This document shows, in pieces, positions 6,454 to 11,167 of a stretch of 11,167 bases of DNA; position 1 is the first letter of the stretch; each line of letters opens with the position of its first letter. The translations under genes were made by a program, and so were the position numbers. The stretch is from Candidatus Bathyarchaeota archaeon. GTDB lineage: Archaea > Thermoproteota > Bathyarchaeia > 40CM-2-53-6 > FEN-987. The DNA is taken from positions 5,999-17,165 of the forward strand of contig PMBQ01000235.1 of assembly GCA_003152955.1 (NCBI GenBank). The letters are read 5' to 3'. A model generated the notes under the pieces. It saw only the letters and a program-made list of their open reading frames with translations. It made no database searches and was not told the origin of the DNA.

Positions 6454-7343
6454 CTAAAACCGTCCTTCTTTATCTGTTCGACGATTAATGGAGCAACGCT
6501 GACGTAGCTTACTGGGCTTGGAACGGTATCAGTTCCAATCACGTTCTGCGCTCCAGTCTCATAGATCTTTGCGAGTGCCCCGCCCATCAGAAGCGGATGC
6601 GTGCATGCAACATCTATCTTCTTTGCGCCTTGGGAGAAGAGTATCTTGAGCGCCTCAACTATAGTTCCTCCCGTGCTGATTATGTCGTCAACAATCAGGA
6701 CGTCTCGATCTTTGGCATTCGCTTTTCTTGGACGAATCTCCACATTCTCCGAGCTTAACCTCTTCTTCTCAAAAACGTCGTAATCAGTGTGCAACCTTTC
6801 AGCAGCTAGCTTGGCCCACTGCTCGGCCTCCGCATCAGGTCCGATAACTAGAGGCTTCTGAAGGTTCCCTGTCTTCTCCACGTAGTCCGCTAGAAGAGGC
6901 ATGGCGGAGAGGTTGCGGGATGGAATCTTGAACACGTCAGATGATTTCAGAACGCGATGTTGGTGCATGTCAATAGTGTAGATCTCGTCTGTCCCAACGT
7001 CTTCGATCAGTTTGCTAACAGTTCTGAAACTCAACGCCTCACCGGGCTTGAAGCGTTCGTCCTGCCTCGCATAAGCGAAATAGGGCACAAACCCAGTTAC
7101 CCGCTTGGCACCCAAGTCTTTCAACGTGTCAACTAGCAGAAGGTATTCGAACAGAAACTCGTCCGGCGAGTGGCTAATCGATTGAATGACGACAACATCT
7201 TCCCCTTTAACATCCTCTAAGACCCGCAAATACTTCTCCCCGTCTGGAAATTTCCTGATTTCCAGCTTTGAGGATTTCATGCCGAGTTCGCGCGCTACCT
7301 TTGCAGCGAGAGCGTCTGATGATGAACCACCGATTATCTTCAA
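6450..7343 (-). CDS. prs: Ribose-phosphate pyrophosphokinase (PRPP synthetase)
   Basis: 297 residues. Transfers pyrophosphate from ATP to ribose 5-phosphate, making PRPP for nucleotide and amino-acid synthesis. Landmarks in order: KFPDGE (31-36), YFAYARQDERF with the ATP-contacting R93-Q94-D95 (88-98), the metal-site histidines in DMHQH (125-129), the flexible catalytic loop FEKKR (191-195), and the PRPP-binding loop DVLIVDDIISTGGT (214-227). The length is slightly below bacterial Prs (about 315) and fits short archaeal forms. TTG start at 7343 with GAGAGG (minus strand of 7352-7357) eight bases upstream. It overlaps the ribose-1,5-bisphosphate isomerase by 4 bases, so the pair should be made in fixed ratio. 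In this setting PRPP may be a source of ribose 1,5-bisphosphate for RuBisCO, as proposed for some methanogens, as well as a nucleotide precursor. Confidence 0.95.
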   Translation of the reverse strand: MKIIGGSSSDALAAKVARELGMKSSKLEIRKFPDGEKYLRVLEDVKGEDVVVIQSISHSPDEFLFEYLLLVDTLKDLGAKRVTGFVPYFAYARQDERFKPGEALSFRTVSKLIEDVGTDEIYTIDMHQHRVLKSSDVFKIPSRNLSAMPLLADYVEKTGNLQKPLVIGPDAEAEQWAKLAAERLHTDYDVFEKKRLSSENVEIRPRKANAKDRDVLIVDDIISTGGTIVEALKILFSQGAKKIDVACTHPLLMGGALAKIYETGAQNVIGTDTVPSPVSYVSVAPLIVEQIKKDGFR

Positions 7344-7379
7344 GAGGGCAACCTCTCGCAGAACGCCTGTTCCAGGTCA

Positions 7380-7387
7380 CATAAAAC
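7380..7387 (-). promoter_or_regulatory. Possible internal promoter (TATA) for prs
   Basis: On the minus strand the sequence reads AGTTTTATGTG around 7379-7388. A transcript starting about 25 bases on (near 7357) would carry only the GAGAGG ribosome site and then the TTG of prs. This would allow prs, the isomerase, rbcL and the HAD gene to be expressed apart from the eIF2B-like gene upstream. Pattern match only. Confidence 0.3.
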
Positions 7388-7391
7388 TTGT

Positions 7392-7414
7392 TTGACACAG
7401 ATTCAGAGTGTCAA
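7392..7414 (-). terminator. Hairpin at the end of the eIF2B-like gene
   Basis: TTGACAC (7392-7398) pairs perfectly with GTGTCAA (7408-7414) around a 9-base loop. The arm at 7408-7414 includes the stop codon of the eIF2B-like gene (7411-7413), and on the minus strand the hairpin is followed by ACAAGTTTTA. It may be a weak terminator or a processing or attenuation site between that gene and prs. The T-run is too short for a confident terminator. Confidence 0.3.
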
Positions 7415-8370
7415 GATGCAAAGGCTGTGCGAAGATTCTGATCACGAACAATCATTATGGCGGCCTGGGGCGGAATGACACCACGTTCCGTAACAATTAG
7501 ATCAATGTCTTGCGGAGAGGTGACGTCGAATGCCGGATTTCTAACAGTAATGTTCGATGACTTCAGCATCTCCTTATCGTCCAAGACGTATGATGGATCC
7601 CGTTCTTCGATTTCGATCAACTCTCCGAGCATAGTTTCAGGGCTGAATTTGTATGTGCTGGCGGCTGCGTAAACTCGGACTCGTGCTCCGTGAGCGACAG
7701 CTGCGATGGTAGCGGTGCCGATCTTGTTCACGATTGCGCCGTTAGCAGCAACTGCCTCTGCGCCCACCAGAACTTTGTCTGACTTCTCAATGAAGTGCGA
7801 GACTGCGGAATCTATGATGAGCGTTGTGTCGATTCCTTCCGCAGCAAGTTCGCGTGCAACATCACGACCCTCGAGCTCCGGGCGTGTTTCGGTCACAAAT
7901 ACCTTCAACCGCTTGCCCTGCAATTGTGCCTTCTTCAAGATGGCTATCACTGAACTACTGTAACTATGAGTCATTATCACATCACCAAACTTCAACCTTC
8001 GGGCTCCTATCTCGGCAATCTCTTTGATCGACTCTTCCAATTTCATCTCGAATCCACTCGTGGTCCTCGAGACATTCTGCTTCATGAACTCGACATCCGA
8101 ACCGCTTTCCAAAGCCTCCTTCGCCTCAGACACAACCTGTCGGAAACCATTGGCCAAGGGAATGGATGCAGCGCGTATCTTGGTAAGATATCGACTGTTC
8201 TCTTCAAGCTCCTTGAAGAATTCTTGAGGAGAGGCGGCTTTTGACTTGAGGGCTGCAGACCGAAGCGCTGTCAAAGCAGCGTGGGTGACGATGGTTCCTC
8301 CTCTCATCTGCCTAATCTGGACGTCTTCAACGGTCTTCAAGACATCTTCGTGGATCATCTGACGCGTCAC
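7411..8370 (-). CDS. eIF2B-like (aIF2B) paralog lacking the ribose-1,5-bisphosphate isomerase residues
   Basis: 319 residues with the same fold and landmarks as the isomerase two genes downstream: QIRQMRGGTIVTHAALTAL, EIAEIGARRLKFGD, ETRPELEGRDVARELA, TYKFSPETMLGELIEIEERD and DLIVTERGVIPP. The catalytic pair is changed: THSYSS has S136 where the isomerase has C133, and VGAEAV has E205 where the isomerase has D202. Ser/Glu at these places is what eukaryotic eIF2B alpha/beta/delta regulatory subunits carry, so this is more likely a regulatory or structural member than a sugar-phosphate isomerase. It could serve translation initiation, sense nucleotides or sugar phosphates, or form mixed oligomers with the active paralog. 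GTG start at 8370 (ATG at codon 5 is an alternative); no clear ribosome site is seen, so the message may be nearly leaderless. It heads the RuBisCO gene group, 67 bases before prs. Confidence 0.85.
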   Translation of the reverse strand: MTRQMIHEDVLKTVEDVQIRQMRGGTIVTHAALTALRSAALKSKAASPQEFFKELEENSRYLTKIRAASIPLANGFRQVVSEAKEALESGSDVEFMKQNVSRTTSGFEMKLEESIKEIAEIGARRLKFGDVIMTHSYSSSVIAILKKAQLQGKRLKVFVTETRPELEGRDVARELAAEGIDTTLIIDSAVSHFIEKSDKVLVGAEAVAANGAIVNKIGTATIAAVAHGARVRVYAAASTYKFSPETMLGELIEIEERDPSYVLDDKEMLKSSNITVRNPAFDVTSPQDIDLIVTERGVIPPQAAIMIVRDQNLRTAFAS

Positions 8371-8575
8371 GTGTTAGGATAATAGATCATACCGTAAAGA
8401 ACCTACTCCATTGGACCGGCAGATTCTCAGCTTCCGAATCTGTCGCCAGATGTTCCTCGGGGTTCTTCTAGCTGTCCCCCAGTACTCTTCTTCGTGATCC
8501 ATGTCTGGCGACGGTTAGACTTCAGTTGATATTGTGATAAAGCGAAATCGGAGAGTGTGTCCCAGTCTTCCGCAG
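8371..8575. other. Intergenic region upstream of the eIF2B-like/RuBisCO gene group
   Basis: These 205 bases hold the 3' end of the MtnX-like gene transcript and presumably the promoter of the RuBisCO gene group. No gene or tRNA is seen. A long-range inverted repeat (8442-8450 with 8504-8512) and a short one (8420-8425 with 8437-8442) make it potentially structured. Minus-strand TATA-like candidates are CTTTATCA near 8538-8545 and TTTACGGTAT near 8389-8398; neither is clearly better, and the second would fit a nearly leaderless message for the GTG at 8370. Confidence 0.4.
8442..8512. repeat. Perfect 9-base inverted repeat enclosing a GC hairpin
   Basis: GTCGCCAGA (8442-8450) is exactly complementary to TCTGGCGAC (8504-8512). 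Between them GGGG (8459-8462) can pair with CCCC (8476-8479). A second short repeat CAGATT/AATCTG (8420-8425, 8437-8442) abuts the left arm, so alternative pairings are possible. It could be a leader structure of the RuBisCO gene group, the 3' end of the MtnX-like message, or a split operator. Confidence 0.4.
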
Positions 8576-9223
8576 TCAACCAACCGAGGCTCTGAGTGAA
8601 TCTACAACTTCCTGGAAATCAGTTATCTCTATGCACGCGACACCGCCACTTTTGCACAAGTCAACCAATCTGGAGCCTTTGATGGCAAAAGTCAAGTCAG
8701 CGGCTTTTGCCGGAGGGTAGTCGCCCAGACCGTTACCTATGTAGACCACTCTCTTGCCCTGCTTTCTATGGTACGTGACCAAATCGTCTTTGAAATTGGT
8801 CGAAATAGGGTCGAAACGTCTCGGAAAAGATAGAGTGACGCCATTGTCTGTGCATTTTGACTTCGGCGCATAGATTTCCACTTCGTTGAGCCAGCCCTTC
8901 TGTGCTAGGAAGTGTCTTATTGAGAAATCCAAACCACCGCTTACTACAACGAGTGGAAAACGCTGCTCCTTGCAGTATTCAATCAGTTTGTCGAAATTGG
9001 GCCTGAAGCGAGTCGCAGGCTCGAGCGCATCGAGCATTGTCTTCTCCTGATCCTTCAGCATCGCGAATTCTCTTTCGAGGGATTCTTCGAAAGTTACTTC
9101 TCCCTTCTCTAGTTGTTCATCGATGATTCGCCAGTTCTTATCAGCGAACTTGTCCAGAAGATATTCGGCAGTATCAATAGTAACCATCGTGCCGTCGAAA
9201 TCGGTTAGAACAATGAACCCCAG
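8576..9223 (-). CDS. MtnX/phosphoserine-phosphatase-like HAD hydrolase, probable CTG start
   Basis: 215 residues if started at CTG 9223. The in-frame ATG at 9187 lies after motif I and would remove it: upstream codons read G-F-I-V-L-T-D-F-D-G-T, then Met. Between the upstream stop (9227-9229) and this motif there is no ATG, GTG or TTG, only CTG at 9221-9223, which places motif I (D8, D10) normally. Motif II is VVSGG (S95), motif III K145, motif IV IGNGLGDYPPAKAADLTFA. Layout and spacing resemble MtnX, the phosphatase of the methionine salvage pathway, and phosphoserine phosphatases. Motif IV has Asn (N164) where family members usually have the first metal-binding Asp; D168 is kept. No other methionine-salvage gene is seen nearby. 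It reads in the same direction as the RuBisCO group, 205 bases upstream, so it is probably a separate unit. Substrate unknown. Confidence 0.82.
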   Translation of the reverse strand: MGFIVLTDFDGTMVTIDTAEYLLDKFADKNWRIIDEQLEKGEVTFEESLEREFAMLKDQEKTMLDALEPATRFRPNFDKLIEYCKEQRFPLVVVSGGLDFSIRHFLAQKGWLNEVEIYAPKSKCTDNGVTLSFPRRFDPISTNFKDDLVTYHRKQGKRVVYIGNGLGDYPPAKAADLTFAIKGSRLVDLCKSGGVACIEITDFQEVVDSLRASVG

Positions 9224-9432
9224 CTCTCACACTATCCCATCAACATTTTCCGAGCAATGAACGTAGAGGCCACTAAGCGTGGCCGTGCGGCATAAAAATG
9301 CACATCTCAGTCTCTTTTTTGTTTCGACCACTCAAGCGTCTGAGGATGGGATTCTGTTTGGCGGGAGATGGTTGTGCAACATCGGGTCGCGGTTTGGAGA
9401 TAAAAGATGCTTAAGAAGTTACCACGGCTTCT
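9224..9432. other. Divergent intergenic region with palindrome and T-run
   Basis: These 209 bases separate two divergent genes and must hold both promoters. Seen here: a GGCCAC-N5-GTGGCC palindrome (9268-9284), an A/T-rich TATA candidate for the minus strand (9291-9300), a run of six T (9315-9320), and GATAAAAGATGCTTAAGAAG (9399-9418) as the likely TATA region for the plus-strand genes starting at 9433. No tRNA or small gene is recognised. Confidence 0.4.
9268..9300 (-). promoter_or_regulatory. Promoter with overlapping palindrome for the MtnX-like gene
   Basis: On the minus strand GTGCATTTTTATGCCG (complement of about 9287-9302) is a good archaeal TATA candidate. Start of transcription about 25 bases on falls at or within the 17-base palindrome GGCCAC-TAAGC-GTGGCC (9268-9284). 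A palindrome at the transcription start is a usual place for an archaeal repressor operator; it could also be a hairpin at the 5' end of the message. The leader to the CTG at 9223 would be about 45 bases. Confidence 0.35.
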
Positions 9433-9690
9433 GTGAGGTTGTTTGAGAGGCTCAGCATGCGAACGCGCAAACTACTCGGACTATTCCTTACGACCTTGGG
9501 ATCAATCCTGCTCGCTGCGTCCCTGAGCGCAGCGGTCTTACACTATTATCTGCGTATCGACAGTGGTGTGGTTGCAGCCATTGGCATCCTATTTGTTGTG
9601 CTGGGTGTAGTAGTTCTCAATACAGATATCCTGAAGGTATGGCTTAGCCGCGGCCAGGCCGCGTTGGTTGACGGACTGCAGGCGGCCTAG
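9433..9690 (+). CDS. Small two-helix membrane protein, unknown function
   Basis: 85 residues from GTG at 9433 (ATG at 9457 would give 77). A basic N-terminus (RLFERLSMRTRK) is followed by a membrane helix at about 13-36 and a second at about 44-63, ending in an amphipathic tail KVWLSRGQAALVDGLQAA. By the positive-inside rule the first helix would have its N-terminus in the cytosol. I do not recognise the family. The TATA-like GATAAAAGATGCTTAAG lies about 15-35 bases upstream of the GTG, so the message may have almost no leader. The IMPase-family gene begins 21 bases after its stop, so the two probably share a transcript, but no functional link can be read from the sequence. It is accepted as a gene because of its clear helix pattern and its fit in the unit. 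Confidence 0.6.
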   Translation: MRLFERLSMRTRKLLGLFLTTLGSILLAASLSAAVLHYYLRIDSGVVAAIGILFVVLGVVVLNTDILKVWLSRGQAALVDGLQAA

Positions 9691-9711
9691 ACTCATCACA
9701 AACAAGAGGCG

Positions 9712-10512
9712 TTGGACTTGGAGCTAGAAAGGAAACTGCTTGAAGTCGCCGAAGATGCAACCGAAGTCGCTGGAAAAAAGCTCCTAAAGCTATTTCGTAG
9801 CGAGAGAATTTCGGTTCGGCGGAAATTCGATTATCCGGGGAGTATCGTAACGAACGCTGATCTGGAAGCGGAGAAGCTCATCCTCGACAAAATCAGGAAA
9901 AGTCGAATCAAATGCTCCGTCATCTCGGAAGAAGCGGGGGTACTCAATTATGGCTCACGAAAGGTTGTGTGGGCGGTGGACCCACTTGATGGGACTTTCA
10001 ATTATGTGAAAGGAATTCCACACTTCGCTGTGTCTATAGGAGTACTGATCGACCGCAAGACGATTTTAGGAGTAATCTACAACCCAACATTAGATGAAAT
10101 GTTTACAGCGATTAGAGGTCGCGGCGCCTGTCTGAATGGCGACCGAATTCATGTTTCGAGCGCGCGATCGCTTCGAAATTCATCTCTGGTTTTTGAATGG
10201 TGGAACCCAGAACCCTCAATACCCGATCCATTACTCTTGGCCAAGCGTATCTACCGCTTCACACGAAGCCTGAGAGCTCCTGGTGCAGTCGCGCTCAATC
10301 TCTGCTCAGTTGCCTCAGGCAAATTCGATGGTCTAGTCACGGTGTATCGCAAGGCTCCGATCTATGAGACCGCGGCAGGATGCATGATTGTTCAAGAAGC
10401 AGGTGGGCTATTGACAAACTCGATCTGGGAAAGTTGGGAAGGTTTCACGCGATCTCTTATTGCAGGTGGGGAGCGCATTCACGACCAGCTTATGACACTA
10501 ATTCGTGATTGA
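9712..10512 (+). CDS. Inositol-monophosphatase-family phosphatase (IMPase/archaeal FBPase type)
   Basis: 266 residues, TTG start with GAGG at 9705-9708. Mg-dependent sugar or inositol phosphatase of the cytosol; archaeal members often act on both myo-inositol 1-phosphate and fructose 1,6-bisphosphate. Visible motifs: IVTNADLEAE (45-54), SEEAG with the metal-binding Glu (72-76), WAVDPLDGTFNYVKG with D90 and D93 (87-101), and APGAVALNLCSVASGKFDG (189-207). The C-terminal signature W-D-x-A-A-G, whose Asp binds metal, reads Y-E-T-A-A-G here (Y218, E219) before CMIVQEAGG. Glu may still bind metal, but this is an uncommon change. The length is normal. It follows the small membrane protein by 21 bases and converges on dnaJ with 18 bases between stops. 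Exact substrate cannot be chosen from sequence alone; NAD or 3'-phosphoadenosine phosphatase roles also occur in the family. Confidence 0.88.
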   Translation: MDLELERKLLEVAEDATEVAGKKLLKLFRSERISVRRKFDYPGSIVTNADLEAEKLILDKIRKSRIKCSVISEEAGVLNYGSRKVVWAVDPLDGTFNYVKGIPHFAVSIGVLIDRKTILGVIYNPTLDEMFTAIRGRGACLNGDRIHVSSARSLRNSSLVFEWWNPEPSIPDPLLLAKRIYRFTRSLRAPGAVALNLCSVASGKFDGLVTVYRKAPIYETAAGCMIVQEAGGLLTNSIWESWEGFTRSLIAGGERIHDQLMTLIRD

Positions 10513-10530
10513 ATTCGCTCGAAACTGGAA

Positions 10531-11167
10531 CTAAGCTCCTTCACGTGCAAGCTGCTCGAATAGTTCCTTCTGTCGAGATGTCAGCTTCGTTGGGGTTCTC
10601 ACTTGCACAAGTACAAGCTCATCGCCTCGTCCGTTTTCACGAATTGCAGGCATGCCTTTCTTTCTGAGTCTGAAAGTTGCCTGGCTTTGCGTTCCCGGCG
10701 GGACCATAATCCTTGCGGGCCCATCGAGTGTTGGGACTTCCACCTCACCGCCTAGGGCAGCCTTCGAGAAGTTTACGTTAACGCGGCAAATCAGATCGTT
10801 GCCTTCCCGTGTGAAAACCTCATGTGGTCTGACACGGAGCCCTACGTAAAGATCTCCTCGCTGACCACTTCCGTCCGGTGCATCTCCTTCCCCACGTAGG
10901 ATGAGCTGTGATCCTGTATCTACGCCGGGGGGTATTTTCAGACTGATTCGCCTGCGGCGTTCAACAATACCTGTTCCACTGCAGGTTGGGCAGGGTTTGT
11001 CGATTATTACGCCGCGCCCTCGGCATTTGCGGCATGGCTCTATCCGTGCGAAGTGCATGAAACCCGAAACTTGCACATGTTGGATCTGACCGCTGCCTTC
11101 GCACGCTGGGCATTTCTTTGGTGATGTCCCCGGTTTCGCTCCTGTACCGTTACATTCTGAGCAACGT
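10531..11167 (-). CDS. dnaJ: DnaJ (Hsp40) co-chaperone, C-terminal part
   Basis: The gene enters from beyond the right edge, and the J-domain is outside the window. The frame is open through the apparent GTG at 11076 to the end, so that codon is internal. The cysteine-rich zinc domain shows all four CxxCxGxG repeats: CSECNGTG, CPACEGSG, CRKCRGRG and CPTCSGTG. It is followed by the two peptide-binding beta domains (LKIPPGVDTGSQLILRGEGD, GDLYVGLRVRPHEVF, ALGGEVEVPTLDG, IMVPPGTQSQATFRLRKKGMP) and a short helical dimerisation end (LTSRQKELFEQLA). This is a type I DnaJ that delivers unfolded proteins to DnaK and triggers its ATPase. In many archaea grpE and dnaK lie upstream, which here would be outside the window. 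No sign of decay is seen in the visible part. Confidence 0.95.
   Translation of the reverse strand, partial: RCSECNGTGAKPGTSPKKCPACEGSGQIQHVQVSGFMHFARIEPCRKCRGRGVIIDKPCPTCSGTGIVERRRRISLKIPPGVDTGSQLILRGEGDAPDGSGQRGDLYVGLRVRPHEVFTREGNDLICRVNVNFSKAALGGEVEVPTLDGPARIMVPPGTQSQATFRLRKKGMPAIRENGRGDELVLVQVRTPTKLTSRQKELFEQLAREGA

Noticed and set aside
5464..9223. A methionine salvage cluster (MtnA-like plus MtnX-like genes)
   Set aside because: The isomerase next to rbcL matches ribose-1,5-bisphosphate isomerase, the other eIF2B paralog lacks the catalytic pair, and no MtnP, MtnB, MtnC or MtnD gene is present.
1..11167. CRISPR arrays, insertion sequences or phage genes
   Set aside because: No regularly spaced repeats, transposase motifs, terminal inverted repeats or phage-like genes were seen; all genes look like ordinary core or metabolic genes.

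Overview
The window looks archaeal, most plausibly from the TACK/Thermoproteota side (Nitrososphaeria- or Bathyarchaeia-like). The evidence is a form III (archaeal) RuBisCO beside an archaeal ribose-1,5-bisphosphate isomerase and an archaeal-type PRPP synthetase, many TTG and GTG starts preceded by short purine-rich ribosome sites, and TATA-like promoter elements. The phylum is an inference. Two-subunit succinate dehydrogenase anchors and a sulfite-oxidase-family molybdoenzyme suggest a respiring cell.

Left part, + strand: the last 79 residues of a molybdopterin-dependent oxidoreductase (2-241), then a 423-base gene-free stretch with a pair of palindromes and a likely promoter. After it comes a tight run sdhC, sdhD, nth (endonuclease III) and a PfkB-family sugar or nucleoside kinase, ending at 3246.

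Centre, - strand (8370 down to 3262): an eIF2B-like protein, prs, ribose-1,5-bisphosphate isomerase, form III RuBisCO large subunit and a HAD-family hydrolase. prs and the isomerase overlap by 4 bases, and the RuBisCO and HAD genes are 6 bases apart. Together they encode ribose 5-phosphate to PRPP (Prs), ribose 1,5-bisphosphate to ribulose 1,5-bisphosphate (isomerase), and CO2 addition to give two 3-phosphoglycerates (RuBisCO). The step yielding ribose 1,5-bisphosphate is not encoded here by a recognised AMP phosphorylase. It may come from AMP phosphorolysis elsewhere, from PRPP, or from ribose 1-phosphate via a kinase such as the converging PfkB protein. The two eIF2B-family proteins are paralogs: one keeps the isomerase Cys133/Asp202 pair, while the other has Ser136/Glu205 at those places and is probably regulatory.

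Right part: an MtnX/phosphoserine-phosphatase-like HAD protein (- strand) upstream of the RuBisCO group, a gene-free stretch with a palindrome, a small two-helix membrane protein and an inositol-monophosphatase-family enzyme (+ strand), and the C-terminal part of DnaJ (- strand) running off the end.

Main points for a second look: the RuBisCO/PRPP operon with an active/inactive eIF2B-family pair; a RuBisCO-linked HAD protein with Trp in place of the second motif I Asp; and two genes (pfkB and the MtnX-like HAD) with no ATG, GTG or TTG at the right place but each with a well-placed CTG.
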